Source of the DNA: Olleya marilimosa CAM030
GTDB taxonomy: Bacteria; Bacteroidota; Bacteroidia; Flavobacteriales; Flavobacteriaceae
Assembly (NCBI RefSeq): GCF_000518485.1
Contig: NZ_JADR01000001.1
Coordinates: forward strand, 310,001 to 374,000
Direction: 5' to 3'
Length of the DNA stretch: 64,000 nt
Both the position numbers and the translations under genes were made by a program. Positions 15,611 to 24,707 of the stretch are shown here, piece after piece. The notes beneath the pieces were generated by a model that worked only from the letters and a program-made list of their open reading frames with translations, did not search any database and had not been told where the DNA came from. The stretch's first letter is position 1, and every line of letters begins with the position of its first letter.

Positions 15611-16240
15611 CTAGCTGTTTCTGTTTTTATTTAGTTCGTCTTGAAGTTGACGTCTTACTTTTTGTTCTCGCTCTAGAGCGTTACGTCTGTGTTCTTCAAA
15701 CTCTTCTTCAGTTTCTTCTAATCTTAATTTTGCTTCTTTAGTAATAGCATTACTATTTTTGTATTTATATATAAAGAAAAATAGAAAAGCTAATAAACCA
15801 GCAATAATAGACCACAATAAGGTGTTATAACCAGTTTTACTCATTTGTAAACCAAATAAAGACATGCTATCTTTTTCAAGATTTGTTTCTTCAAGGTTAT
15901 TTTTTGTATTGCTTAAGGTGCTTTTTAGCTGCGATACTTCTTGGCTTTGAGAAGCGACCTTGTTTTGAGTGTCTAAAAGTTCTTTTTTTAAAGCTTTAAG
16001 TGAATCTAAAGTGTGCGATTTAATTTTTGCAATCCATTCGTTTCTGACAACTTCATAAGATTGTCCACGTGCATCTCTCCAGTTGTTAGATCTTTTTGTA
16101 AGATATTCAAATTGGTTTTCTAGAGTTCCAGAATCTAAAGATAATTGGTCATCTTCTTCTTCGGTTTCAGTTTGTGCAGTAGCAGTAAAAGTAAAAAGTA
16201 AAATAAAAAAAGCTGCTAATAGATAATTTGTTTTACGCAT
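15611..16240 (-). CDS. Exported membrane-anchored coiled-coil protein
   Basis: Start chosen at ATG 16240 (209 aa), which gives a clean signal sequence (MRKTNYLLAAFFILLFTFTA); an in-frame ATG at 16324 would add an unlikely leader. An acidic stretch follows, then a coiled coil (residues about 70-130, SLKALKKELLDTQNKVASQ), one transmembrane helix (LLWSIIAGLLAFLFFFIY, about 138-155) and a charged cytoplasmic coiled-coil tail. Homologues beside gap in flavobacteria are sometimes labelled tRNA (guanine-N1)-methyltransferase. No methyltransferase fold is visible here. The function is unknown, and a cell-envelope scaffold is possible. Confidence 0.85.
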   Translation of the reverse strand: MRKTNYLLAAFFILLFTFTATAQTETEEEDDQLSLDSGTLENQFEYLTKRSNNWRDARGQSYEVVRNEWIAKIKSHTLDSLKALKKELLDTQNKVASQSQEVSQLKSTLSNTKNNLEETNLEKDSMSLFGLQMSKTGYNTLLWSIIAGLLAFLFFFIYKYKNSNAITKEAKLRLEETEEEFEEHRRNALEREQKVRRQLQDELNKNRNS

Positions 16241-16312
16241 TGTATTTTGTTTGTTGTCTTTCGTCTTTGCGAAAATATAAAAAAAAGGTTTGCTATAAGG
16301 CTTAAATATAAC

Positions 16313-16338
16313 AAAAAGCCTCACAATTGCGAGGCTTT
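16313..16338 (-). terminator. Terminator of gap
   Basis: Stem AAAGCCTC (16315-16322) / GAGGCTTT (16331-16338), with T-run on the minus strand, just after the gap stop codon. Confidence 0.75.
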
Positions 16339-16369
16339 TATATATACGTTTGTAATTAAAATTTGGATG

Positions 16370-17818
16370 TTAGTAATACGTAAAACGTCTTACTTTAGCA
16401 ATATGCTTAGCTAATCTTAAAACTTGATGACTATAACCATACTCATTATCATACCATACATATAATATTGCGTTTTTTCCATCTTTTCTAACAATGGTTG
16501 CTTTGCTATCGTAAATAGAAGGTGCAGAGCTACCAATTATGTCTGTAGACACTAGCTCGTCACTCATTTCGTATTTAATTTGCTCTACTAAATCGCCTTC
16601 TAATGCATATTTTTTTAATGTTGCATTAATACTGTCAATACTAGCTTTAGAGCTTAGCTCTAAATTTAAAATGGCTAAAGATCCATTTGGTACAGGTACA
16701 CGAATAGCGTTAGATGTTAATTTACCTTCAAAGCTTGGTAAAGCTTTAGAGACTGCTTGACCAGCTCCAGTTTCGGTAATTACCATGTTTAATCCAGCAG
16801 CACGACCACGACGGTATTTGCTATGGAAGTTGTCTACTAAGTTTTGATCGTTAGTATAAGCGTGTATTGTCTCTAGATGTCCACTTTTTACACCGTAAGT
16901 ATCTTCCATTGCTTTTAAAACAGGAGTAATAGCATTAGTTGTACAAGATGCAGCAGAGAAGATGTCTATTTTATCAGGATCATTTTCTAGATGGTTAACA
17001 CCATAAACAATATTAGGAATCCCTTTTCCTGGAGCAGTTAATAATACTTTATCAGCACCTGGAGAGTTTTTAAGTCTAGTTAAGGCTTCTTTATCTCTAA
17101 ATACACCTGTATTGTCAATAATTAACGCATTATTAATACCATATTTGGTATAGTCAATGTCTTCTGGTTGGTTAGCATTAATTATTTTTACAGTTGTTCC
17201 GTTAATAATTAAGGCTTCGTTTTTAATATCAGCAGTTACAGTACCAGAAAAATCTCCATGTACAGAGTCGTTACGTAATAAAGCAGCACGTTTTTCTAAA
17301 ACCGTAGCATCTAATTTACCACGTGTTACTATTGCACGTAAACGTAATTGGCTTCCTTTACCAGTACGTGTCATTAACTCTCTAGCAACTAAACGACCAA
17401 TACGTCCAAATCCGTAAAGGACTACATCTTTAGGTGTGATATCTTTAGTGTTGCTTGCACCTTTAAGTTTGTTAGATACAAATGCTAAAGCATTACTGTA
17501 TTTTTTTTCTTCTAAATGATACTCATAAGTTAATTTACCAATATCTAATTTAGCAGGAGGAACGTCTAAAGTTTTGATAGCTTGTGCAATCTCTACAGAA
17601 TCAAATATTGAGATTGGTTTTTGTACAAATTCGCCAGCATATTCATGCAGGTTTAAAATTTCAGATACATTTCTGTCAATTAATTGGTTTCTAAAAATCA
17701 CCAATTCGATAGATTTGTCATACCATAAATCGCTAACAATTTTAATAAATTCTACGGTAGCTCGTCTTCTGTCTGCTTGAAACGCTAATTCGTTTTCGTA
17801 AGTTTCGTTAATGGACAT
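16370..17818 (-). CDS. gap: Glyceraldehyde-3-phosphate dehydrogenase, N-terminally extended
   Basis: This 482-aa GAPDH has NAD-binding GFGRIGR (136-142), the catalytic Cys292 in AASCTTNAI, and the C-terminal WYDNEYGYSHQV. It oxidises glyceraldehyde-3-phosphate to 1,3-bisphosphoglycerate, or the reverse in gluconeogenesis. It is about 130-150 residues longer than ordinary GAPDH because of a helical N-terminal region (residues 1-128). This long form is widespread in Bacteroidota and some proteobacteria. The extension has no known function. It is a single-gene unit with its own terminator. Confidence 0.95.
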   Translation of the reverse strand: MSINETYENELAFQADRRRATVEFIKIVSDLWYDKSIELVIFRNQLIDRNVSEILNLHEYAGEFVQKPISIFDSVEIAQAIKTLDVPPAKLDIGKLTYEYHLEEKKYSNALAFVSNKLKGASNTKDITPKDVVLYGFGRIGRLVARELMTRTGKGSQLRLRAIVTRGKLDATVLEKRAALLRNDSVHGDFSGTVTADIKNEALIINGTTVKIINANQPEDIDYTKYGINNALIIDNTGVFRDKEALTRLKNSPGADKVLLTAPGKGIPNIVYGVNHLENDPDKIDIFSAASCTTNAITPVLKAMEDTYGVKSGHLETIHAYTNDQNLVDNFHSKYRRGRAAGLNMVITETGAGQAVSKALPSFEGKLTSNAIRVPVPNGSLAILNLELSSKASIDSINATLKKYALEGDLVEQIKYEMSDELVSTDIIGSSAPSIYDSKATIVRKDGKNAILYVWYDNEYGYSHQVLRLAKHIAKVRRFTYY

Positions 17819-17911
17819 TTTAAATTATTTAGTGTGTGTTGTTAATTTAGACTTCTAAATTTTCGGCAAAAGTATAGATTTCAAACGATTTCGTAAAGTA
17901 AAAAGTGTAAA

Positions 17912-17948
17912 AAAATAAAAGCACTTAATTTTTACAATTAAGTGCTTT
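17912..17948 (-). terminator. Terminator of the HtrA-type protease gene
   Basis: Perfect 13-bp stem AAAGCACTTAATT (17918-17930) / AATTAAGTGCTTT (17936-17948), followed on the minus strand by TATTTTTT. Confidence 0.85.
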
Positions 17949-17969
17949 AAATTTAAGTTGGATAATTAA

Positions 17970-19382
17970 TTACCTTAAACCATATCTGTTTTTCTCTCCT
18001 TTGGAGTTTATTAGCTCAATACTTAAAGGTTGGTACGTATCTCTGTTTTTTAAAATTTGATCAACATCCTCAATAGTATTTACTTTTACATTATTAATAG
18101 CAGTAATTATATTACCTGCTTCAATACCTTCTCTTTGTAAATATTGACCATAGGTACCATTAACTTTAGTGATTTTTACACCATTTTTAGTTTTGTATTT
18201 TTTTAAGTCTTCTGGTTTTGCATTTTTAATAACTCCAATAACAGGTAAAATATAGGTGTTGTTTTTAAGTAAAGTAACCGCAACCTCTTTGGTTTGGCCA
18301 TCACGTAATAAAGTTACGTTAACAACATCATTAGGACGCTTAGTGTCCAAAAACCCTCTTAAATCAGAGAATTTTTTAATTTTAATATTATCAATCATTT
18401 TAATAATATCACCACTTTTAATACCAGCTTCTGCAGCACCAGTGTCTTCCTCAACATCATCCACATAAAAACCTTCAGTTTCTCCAACACCTAACTTTTC
18501 TGCATAAGTACTATTTAATGATCCACCAATGACACCCAAAATACCATTTTGGACATTACCAAACTCCATAATATCTTGTACCACTTTTTTTGCAATATTA
18601 CTTGGTACAGCAAACGAATAACCAATGTATGATCCAGTCTGAGAGGTAATTGCTGTATTAATACCAATTAACTCACCAGCAGTGTTTACTAAAGCACCTC
18701 CAGAGTTTCCTGGATTTACAGCAGCATCAGTCTGTATAAAAGACTGTGTGCTTTGTCCACTTAAATCTCTTGATTTTGCACTAATAATACCTGCAGTAAC
18801 TGTAGATGTTAAGTTAAACGGATTACCAACAGCTAAAACCCATTCGCCAATTTTAGCAGTATCACTATCACCAAATGTTGTATAAGGTAATTGCTCATCA
18901 CTTTCTACCTTTAACAAAGCAATATCTGTTTTTGGATCTGACCCAATAATTTTAGCAGTTAATGTACGGTTGTCATTAAGGGTAACACTTAATTGTTGCG
19001 AGTCCTCAATAACATGATTGTTGGTAATAATATAACCATCAGGAGATATAATTACTCCACTACCTGTACCCAATTGCCTTTTTTGTGGTACGCGACCATA
19101 AAATAAATCTTGTAAGGTAGGTTGCGCTGTATTTAACGCCACATTTTTAACGTGGACTACAGCATGTACTGTTTTATCTGCAGCATTAGTAAAATTAATC
19201 CCTTCAGCAGCAGCTAATGCAGTTGTGGTTGTTTTATAATTGGTAGGTAAAAAAACAGGATTATCCAGCGTAGTGTTAGTTGCAATTTGTACGTTGTCTT
19301 TTTCAAGAAAGGTTTTATATGTTCCTAGAGTAATTGCACCTCCTAATACCGAAACTAAAACCAAAGTTAACATCTTCTTCAT
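17970..19382 (-). CDS. degP: HtrA/Deg-family periplasmic serine protease
   Basis: This 470-aa protease has an N-terminal signal/anchor (residues 1-24). Its trypsin-like domain shows the full triad His123 (ITNNHVIED), Asp153 (DPKTDIALL) and Ser227 (NPGNSGGAL). Two PDZ domains follow at about 275-370 (GAAEAGIKSGDIIKMID) and 380-465 (REGIEAGNIITAINNV). Deg proteases degrade or refold damaged envelope proteins. It is a single-gene unit, divergent from dapF. The symbol is by family, and DegP versus DegQ cannot be resolved. Confidence 0.95.
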   Translation of the reverse strand: MKKMLTLVLVSVLGGAITLGTYKTFLEKDNVQIATNTTLDNPVFLPTNYKTTTTALAAAEGINFTNAADKTVHAVVHVKNVALNTAQPTLQDLFYGRVPQKRQLGTGSGVIISPDGYIITNNHVIEDSQQLSVTLNDNRTLTAKIIGSDPKTDIALLKVESDEQLPYTTFGDSDTAKIGEWVLAVGNPFNLTSTVTAGIISAKSRDLSGQSTQSFIQTDAAVNPGNSGGALVNTAGELIGINTAITSQTGSYIGYSFAVPSNIAKKVVQDIMEFGNVQNGILGVIGGSLNSTYAEKLGVGETEGFYVDDVEEDTGAAEAGIKSGDIIKMIDNIKIKKFSDLRGFLDTKRPNDVVNVTLLRDGQTKEVAVTLLKNNTYILPVIGVIKNAKPEDLKKYKTKNGVKITKVNGTYGQYLQREGIEAGNIITAINNVKVNTIEDVDQILKNRDTYQPLSIELINSKGEKNRYGLR

Positions 19383-19479
19383 AAAATACTTAGTTTAGAT
19401 TTATTAGATAACGATTAAAATTAATTAAATATTGAATGTCTATTTCAACTTTAACGACGTTTTAACAACTGAAAAAACT

Positions 19480-19487
19480 TATATTTG
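19480..19487 (+). promoter_or_regulatory. -7 box of dapF promoter
   Basis: TATATTTG matches the flavobacterial TAnnTTTG consensus 20 bases before the ATG at 19508. It overlaps the alternative GTG start at 19487 and so rules that start out. Confidence 0.6.
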
Positions 19488-19507
19488 TGCTTCAATTTTT
19501 CAGCCCA

Positions 19508-20287
19508 ATGACATTGACTTTTTATAAATATCAAGGAACAGGTAATGACTTTGTCATGATTGATAATAGACAAAACTTATTCGACAAAAATAATACCAAA
19601 CTTGTTGCATTTTTATGTGATCGTAGATTTGGAATAGGTGCAGATGGACTGATTTTACTAGAAAATCATCCAGACGTAGATTTTAAAATGGTTTATTACA
19701 ACGCAGACGGAAACCAAAGTACAATGTGTGGTAATGGTGGACGTTGTATTGTCGCTTTCGCGGAATTTTTGCAGATTGTAAAACATGAGACCACTTTTGA
19801 AGCGATAGACGGTTTGCATTATGCAAAATTGACAGATGGTTTAATACATTTACAAATGAAAGATGTGGATACCATTGAAGTTTTTGAAAACCATCAATTT
19901 TTAGACACAGGATCACCACATCACGTTCAGTGTGTTGAAGACTTAGTTAATTTTGATGTTAAAACGGAAGGCTCAAAAATTAGAAATGGACAACCTTATA
20001 ATAAAGTAGGAAGCAATGTAAATTTTGTTCAAAAAATTGAGGATGACACTTATGCGTTAAGAACCTATGAAAGAGGAGTAGAAGATGAAACCTTATCATG
20101 TGGTACAGGTGCAACAGCAGTCGCTATAGCCATGCATAAGACAGGTCAAATTAATGCTTCAGTAATTAATTTAAAAGTACAAGGAGGACAGTTAAAAGTA
20201 TCCTTTACTAAAACAGATAACGTCTATAAAAATGTCATGCTAATAGGACCTGCAACACAGGTTTTTAAAGGCGAAATTACATGCTAA
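19508..20287 (+). CDS. dapF: Diaminopimelate epimerase
   Basis: The 259-aa enzyme converts LL- to meso-diaminopimelate for lysine and peptidoglycan. Both catalytic Cys motifs are present, MCGNGGRC and LSCGTGATA, and the N-terminus reads YKYQGTGNDFVMID. Start at ATG 19508, because the promoter box covers the upstream GTG. The stop overlaps the start of the next GNAT gene by 7 bases, in an operon dapF - GNAT - mltG - DUF2279. One 13-mer motif lies within the gene at 19753. Confidence 0.97.
   Translation: MTLTFYKYQGTGNDFVMIDNRQNLFDKNNTKLVAFLCDRRFGIGADGLILLENHPDVDFKMVYYNADGNQSTMCGNGGRCIVAFAEFLQIVKHETTFEAIDGLHYAKLTDGLIHLQMKDVDTIEVFENHQFLDTGSPHHVQCVEDLVNFDVKTEGSKIRNGQPYNKVGSNVNFVQKIEDDTYALRTYERGVEDETLSCGTGATAVAIAMHKTGQINASVINLKVQGGQLKVSFTKTDNVYKNVMLIGPATQVFKGEITC
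19753..19765 (-). repeat. 13-mer TTCCGCGAAAGCG, copy 3 (in dapF)
   Basis: Exact copy on the minus strand. In the dapF frame it encodes Ala-Phe-Ala-Glu, as at 4799. Confidence 0.7.
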
Positions 20288-20814
20288 CATTACAAGGTAA
20301 ACATATAAATTTAAGAGCCTTAGAGCCAGAAGATTTGTCATTTATACACGAGATTGAAAATGATGAGTCCATTTGGGAAATTAGCAATACGATAACACCA
20401 TATTCCAAATACCTAATCAAACAGTATTTAGATCATGCACACAAAGATATTTACGAAGTCAAACAATTACGTTTAGTCATTTGTAATAAAGATCAAGATG
20501 CAATAGGAATGATTGATGTATTTGATTTTGATTATAAAAACAGAAGAGCAGGCATTGGTATTTTAGTAAAAGATACTGCTAATAGACAAAAAGGGCATGG
20601 TAAAGAAGCTTTGCAATTATTGACTAATTATTGTTTTAAACATTTAGATTTACATCAATTATATTGTAACATAAGTGAAGACAATACCGCAAGTTTAGCG
20701 CTTTTTAAAAGTCAAGGCTTTAAAGAGATAGGATTAAAAAAAGACTGGAATTATTTAGACGGTCACTTTAAAAACGAATATTTATTTCAATTGATTAATA
20801 CAGATGTACATTAA
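20281..20814 (+). CDS. GNAT N-acetyltransferase, RimJ/RimL-like
   Basis: This 177-aa GNAT protein opens with LQGKHINLRALEPEDLSFIH, typical of RimJ/L-type acetyltransferases. The acetyl-CoA region is NRQKGHGKEALQLL (about 102-115), and the C-terminal motif SLALFKSQGFKEIG is also present. Likely substrates are protein N-termini or small amines, which cannot be decided here. It overlaps dapF by 7 bases and mltG by 11 bases, so translation is coupled. The same pair with dapF and mltG is common in flavobacteria. Confidence 0.9.
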   Translation: MLTLQGKHINLRALEPEDLSFIHEIENDESIWEISNTITPYSKYLIKQYLDHAHKDIYEVKQLRLVICNKDQDAIGMIDVFDFDYKNRRAGIGILVKDTANRQKGHGKEALQLLTNYCFKHLDLHQLYCNISEDNTASLALFKSQGFKEIGLKKDWNYLDGHFKNEYLFQLINTDVH

Positions 20815-21847
20815 AAAAATTTTATTAGCTATAGCCTTAATTGGATTAGTAGTTGCAGCTTATTTTGCCTATTTTATTTATGGAGCCATGTTTAAGCAAA
20901 ACACAGCGTTTAATAATGACAAAGCTTATATATATGTTCCAACCAATGCAAATTACGATCAGGTAAGAGCGCAATTAGTACCTCTATTAAAAGATATTGA
21001 CAGTTTTGATGCTTTGGCAAAGCAAAAAAAATATATAAGCAATATCACAGCAGGACGTTTTGCAATTACTAAAAACATGAGTAATAATGATATTATAAAC
21101 TCGATTAGGAGTAAAAACATCCCAATTAAATTAAGTTTTAATAATCAAGAACGTATTCAAAATCTTGCTGGTCGTATTGCACAGCAAATAGAACCTGATA
21201 GCTTACAACTTTTAAAAGTAATGACTGAGGATGCTTTTTTAAAAGAGCACAAGTTTACAGAAGCGACAGTATTAAATATGTATGTCCCTAATAGTTATGA
21301 GTTTTTCTGGAATACATCTGCAGAAGGTTTTAGAGACCGTATGTTAAAAGAATATTACCGTTTTTGGAATACCACTAGACAAACTAAACGCAAAGCTTTA
21401 AACCTTTCAGTTAACGAGGTTATGACAATAGCTTCTATAGTTCAAAAAGAAACTGCTAAAGTTGACGAAAGACCAAGAGTAGCAGGAGTATATTTAAATC
21501 GTATTAAAAAAGGAATGCCATTACAAGCAGATCCAACAGTTATATTTTCTAAAAAATTAAAAGAAAACGATTTTGATCAAATTATAAAACGTGTACTATA
21601 TAAAGACCTTGAAATTGATTCGCCATACAATACGTATAAATATGCAGGTATTCCTCCTGGACCAATAACAATGCCTGACGTATCAGCAATTGACGCTGTA
21701 TTAAATCCAGAATCTCATGATTACTATTACTTTGTCGCTAATGTGCAAAACTTTGGTTATCATAAATTTGCTAAAACATTAAGTCAGCATAATGCCAATA
21801 AAAACGAATACGTACGTTGGATTAATAGTCAAGGAGTTAACAGATAA
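20804..21847 (+). CDS. mltG: Endolytic transglycosylase MltG
   Basis: This 347-aa protein has one N-terminal membrane helix (residues 5-27) and a periplasmic YceG-type domain. The catalytic Glu lies in ASIVQKETAKVDERPRVAGV (about 206-225), followed by NRIKKGMPLQADPTV. The Gly-Ile-Pro-Pro-Gly-Pro-Ile end motif is also present. MltG cuts nascent glycan strands and sets their length. It overlaps the GNAT gene and is followed within 5 bases by the DUF2279 gene. Confidence 0.95.
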   Translation: MYIKKILLAIALIGLVVAAYFAYFIYGAMFKQNTAFNNDKAYIYVPTNANYDQVRAQLVPLLKDIDSFDALAKQKKYISNITAGRFAITKNMSNNDIINSIRSKNIPIKLSFNNQERIQNLAGRIAQQIEPDSLQLLKVMTEDAFLKEHKFTEATVLNMYVPNSYEFFWNTSAEGFRDRMLKEYYRFWNTTRQTKRKALNLSVNEVMTIASIVQKETAKVDERPRVAGVYLNRIKKGMPLQADPTVIFSKKLKENDFDQIIKRVLYKDLEIDSPYNTYKYAGIPPGPITMPDVSAIDAVLNPESHDYYYFVANVQNFGYHKFAKTLSQHNANKNEYVRWINSQGVNR

Positions 21848-21852
21848 TTTTT

Positions 21853-22758
21853 TTGAATAAAATAATCACTTTATTACTTTTATTGACTTCAATTTTAGCT
21901 TTAGGGCAAATTGATGATGATTCGTTTTTTAAACCTAGTGACACACTTAATACAAAACGTAAACAAGGTGTAATAATTACTCAAACCAGTTTGGCCACTT
22001 TGTCAATAGTTGGTTTAAATACGTTATGGTATTCAGATTATGAACGTTCAAAATTTCATACCACAAACGATAATTCAGAGTGGTTTAAAATGGATAAATT
22101 AGGTCATAGTTTTTCTGCGTATCAATTAGGTAAATTTGGAGCTCAAACTTTAAATTGGAGTGGTGTTAGCAAAAAAAATCAGTTGTTATTTGGAGCAACA
22201 TTAGGCTTTTCTTTTTTAACAGCTGTCGAAGTTTTAGATGGTTTTTCAGAAGAATGGGGTTTTTCTTGGGGAGATTTTTCAGCAAATGCAGCAGGAACAG
22301 GTTTGTATATTGGACAACAATTACTTTGGGATGAACAACGCATTCAATTAAAATACTCTTTCAATCAAAGCTCATATGCCAATCAAAATCCTAATAAATT
22401 AGGAGCGGGTTTATTAGAAGAAATGATTAAAGATTATAATGGACAAACCTATTGGTTAAGTGCAAATATACATTCGTTTTTTAAAGACAGTAAATTACCT
22501 AAATGGTTAAATGTAGCTGTGGGTTATGGCGTTGATGGACTTTTGTATGGTAATGCAAGTCTTCAAAACATAAATTTTCCAAACCAAAATAGGAGTAGAC
22601 AATTTTATTTAAGTTTAGATATGGACTTAACTAAAATTAATACAAATTCAACATTTTTAAAACAGGTATTTAACCTTATAAATGTTGTTAAAATACCTTT
22701 CCCAACATTACAATTAAATGAAAACGGAAAGCTAAAAGGACATGTTTTATACTTTTAA
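21853..22758 (+). CDS. DUF2279 outer-envelope protein (YfiM-like)
   Basis: This 301-aa protein has a signal peptide (NKIITLLLLLTSILALGQ) and the DUF2279 region (residues about 60-160) with the conserved WFKMDKLGHSFSAYQLG and GFSEEWGFSWGDFSANAAG. The start is a TTG codon at 21853, the only start that gives a full signal peptide. A possible AAGGAG lies about 20 bases upstream, so initiation may depend on coupling to mltG. The family is thought to be an outer-membrane-associated lipoprotein-like group of unknown function. Confidence 0.85.
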   Translation: MNKIITLLLLLTSILALGQIDDDSFFKPSDTLNTKRKQGVIITQTSLATLSIVGLNTLWYSDYERSKFHTTNDNSEWFKMDKLGHSFSAYQLGKFGAQTLNWSGVSKKNQLLFGATLGFSFLTAVEVLDGFSEEWGFSWGDFSANAAGTGLYIGQQLLWDEQRIQLKYSFNQSSYANQNPNKLGAGLLEEMIKDYNGQTYWLSANIHSFFKDSKLPKWLNVAVGYGVDGLLYGNASLQNINFPNQNRSRQFYLSLDMDLTKINTNSTFLKQVFNLINVVKIPFPTLQLNENGKLKGHVLYF

Positions 22759-22800
22759 CATAAGTTAACATATTGATTATCAGTATTTAATTATTTTTCG

Positions 22801-22808
22801 TATATTTG
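22801..22808 (+). promoter_or_regulatory. -7 box of the lysozyme-like gene
   Basis: TATATTTG, 57 bases before the ATG at 22865. A TTG lies at 22773, slightly farther than the usual -33 spacing. Confidence 0.6.
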
Positions 22809-22864
22809 CACGCTGAAATTTAAGTCTATCCCTTAATAATTATTAGACTTTTAAATCAATACAA

Positions 22865-23503
22865 ATGAAAAAAAATATTGGAAAGTTTATATCATTAGTA
22901 CTTACCATATCTATATTAGTTTTGGTTGTTTTTAATCAAACAGAAGGTAATGCTAAACTAATTGAGCGATACGATATTAATGATTTAGATAATCAGGATT
23001 TAGCAATAAATCAACAAAAATTATTTTCGCCACATTTAGGTAAATCATTTACAGGTTTTAAAGAAGCTTTAGGTTTTAAAGAGTCTCAAAATGATTATTT
23101 TAGAGTTAACCAGTTTGGTTACTTGGGTAAATATCAATTTGGGAAAAGCACCTTAAAAGTCTTAGGTATCCATCATCCTCAACTATTTTTAAATAATCCA
23201 GAATTACAAGAAAAAGCATTTATAGCTAATACACAGCGTAATAAATGGGTTTTACGTAAGGATATTAAACGTTTTAAAGGAAAACTGATTAAAGGCGTTA
23301 AGGTAACAGAGTCTGGTATACTTGCTGCTGCACATTTAGCAGGTCCAGGAAGTGTTAAAAAATTTCTTAGAAGTTATGGCGAAACCGGTTTTGCTGACGC
23401 AAATGGCGCAACCATTAGATATTACATGAAAAAGTTTTCGGGTTATGATACCTCATTAATTAAACCTGTTAAAAAGGTTAAAGTTAAATACGAAAGCGCT
23501 TAA
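22865..23503 (+). CDS. Exported lysozyme-like muramidase-fold protein
   Basis: This 212-aa protein has an N-terminal signal/anchor (residues 5-25). It has a lysozyme-like domain with a candidate catalytic Glu in LGFKESQNDYFRVN and the fold-typical GYLGKYQFGKSTLKVLG. A later segment, ILAAAHLAGPGSVKKFLRSYG, is the hallmark of the transglycosylase/LysM-associated group. It likely acts on peptidoglycan in the periplasm. Enzymatic activity is inferred from fold motifs only. A terminator overlaps the end of the convergent neighbour. Confidence 0.75.
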   Translation: MKKNIGKFISLVLTISILVLVVFNQTEGNAKLIERYDINDLDNQDLAINQQKLFSPHLGKSFTGFKEALGFKESQNDYFRVNQFGYLGKYQFGKSTLKVLGIHHPQLFLNNPELQEKAFIANTQRNKWVLRKDIKRFKGKLIKGVKVTESGILAAAHLAGPGSVKKFLRSYGETGFADANGATIRYYMKKFSGYDTSLIKPVKKVKVKYESA

Positions 23504-24213
23504 AAGCTTTTATGAATTATAAATAGTGTTGGTCTTTTATGTAGGTCAACACTATTTTTTTTCCATTGATTTACCGTTTTTGTCTTAATTAACTCAGTTG
23601 GTAAAGTAATATCACAAGCCACACAAATTTCTGTGCTTTCGCTTAAAGTGTTGCATAAATCCTCTAATAATTTATTATTTCGGTAAGGTGTTTCAATAAA
23701 AGACTGTGTCTGGTTGTGTTCAAAACTTAAACGTTCTAAACGTTTTAATTCAGCTTTACGCTCGCCTTTATCAATTGGTAAATAGCCATTAAATGCAAAA
23801 CTCTGTCCATTCATACCAGAAGCCATCATAGCTAATAGGATGGAGGATGGTCCAACTAATGGAACAACTTGTATATCATTTTTATGAGCTAAACTAACAA
23901 CGTCAGCTCCAGGATCTGCAATTCCAGGACAACCAGCATCAGATATTAAACCAATAGTTTTACCTTCTAAACAAGGTTGTATAAAATTAGGTAAATCTGC
24001 AGCTTCTGTAAATTTATTTAATTCAAATAGTGTTAAGCTAGATTGTTGCTTTTCTGGAGCTATTGATTTTATAAATTTTCTAGCTGCTTTGGAATTTTCA
24101 ACAACAAAAGTATCCAAACTATCAATAATTGTTTTAACCTGAGCAGGTAAAACATGAAATGGATTGGACTCTCCAAGTGTACACGGAATTAAATATAATT
24201 TACCTTTTGTCAT
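23500..24213 (-). CDS. RsmI-like SAM-dependent methyltransferase (tetrapyrrole methylase fold)
   Basis: This 237-aa protein has the RsmI/CbiF fold motifs KLYLIPCTLGE (5-15), GLISDAGCPGIADPGADVV (about 92-110) and VPLVGPSSILLAMMASG. RsmI 2'-O-methylates C1402 of 16S rRNA. This protein starts with LIPCTLGE rather than VATPIGN and lacks the RsmI C-terminal domain, so it is the Bacteroidota paralogue with uncertain target. Its last codons overlap the lysozyme-like gene's stop by 4 bases on the opposite strand. Confidence 0.85.
   Translation of the reverse strand: MTKGKLYLIPCTLGESNPFHVLPAQVKTIIDSLDTFVVENSKAARKFIKSIAPEKQQSSLTLFELNKFTEAADLPNFIQPCLEGKTIGLISDAGCPGIADPGADVVSLAHKNDIQVVPLVGPSSILLAMMASGMNGQSFAFNGYLPIDKGERKAELKRLERLSFEHNQTQSFIETPYRNNKLLEDLCNTLSESTEICVACDITLPTELIKTKTVNQWKKNSVDLHKRPTLFIIHKSF
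23522..23562 (+). terminator. Terminator of the lysozyme-like gene, inside the convergent coding end
   Basis: Stem AATAGTGTTG (23522-23531) / CAACACTATT (23547-23556) followed by a run of T to 23562. It lies within the last codons of the minus-strand methyltransferase gene. Confidence 0.75.
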
Positions 24214-24233
24214 AGTTTATAAATATATAAAAC

Positions 24234-24695
24234 TTATGTTAGTTTACTTAACCTAAGTTTAATCTTATTACAAGCTTCATCTAGCATGTTAAATACAGTT
24301 TCAAAACCTTTGTCTCCACCATAATATGGATCTGGTACGTCTAGATTTTGTTCAGGATAACTTTCGTTTAATATTAAATTTACTTTTGATTTTTGTTTAT
24401 CATTTTCTGCTAAAGCAATAATATTATTATAGTTAGAATTATCCATTGCATAAATAATATCAAAATCTAAAAAATCTTGTTTTACAAATTGTCTAGCTTG
24501 TTGTTGGGTAATATCAATTCCCTTTTTTTTGGCAATTGCAATAGATCTTGGATCTGGTTTATTGCCAATATGGTAACTGCTAGTGCCTGCAGAATCTACA
24601 ACAAATAAATTGTTATCTAATTTAGATTGTAGGATACCTTCAGCCAAAGGAGAACGACAAATGTTTCCTAGGCAGACCATTAAAATTTTAGTCAT
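24234..24695 (-). CDS. Low-molecular-weight protein-tyrosine phosphatase
   Basis: This 153-aa enzyme has the P-loop CLGNICRSPLAEG (residues 8-20, nucleophile Cys8, Arg14) and the general-acid Asp in DVPDPYYGG (about 119-127). Length and motifs are complete. Members dephosphorylate tyrosine kinases of exopolysaccharide systems or small substrates. It lies between dnaA (12 bases) and the methyltransferase (20 bases), in the order dnaA - PTP - methyltransferase, which is common in flavobacteria and suggests one transcript. Confidence 0.95.
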   Translation of the reverse strand: MTKILMVCLGNICRSPLAEGILQSKLDNNLFVVDSAGTSSYHIGNKPDPRSIAIAKKKGIDITQQQARQFVKQDFLDFDIIYAMDNSNYNNIIALAENDKQKSKVNLILNESYPEQNLDVPDPYYGGDKGFETVFNMLDEACNKIKLRLSKLT

Positions 24696-24707
24696 TTTAA
24701 ATAAAAA

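Noticed and set aside
15611..16324. Annotation of this gene as tRNA (guanine-N1)-methyltransferase
   Set aside because: The product is a signal peptide, coiled coil and single membrane helix; no SPOUT methyltransferase fold or knot motif is visible.
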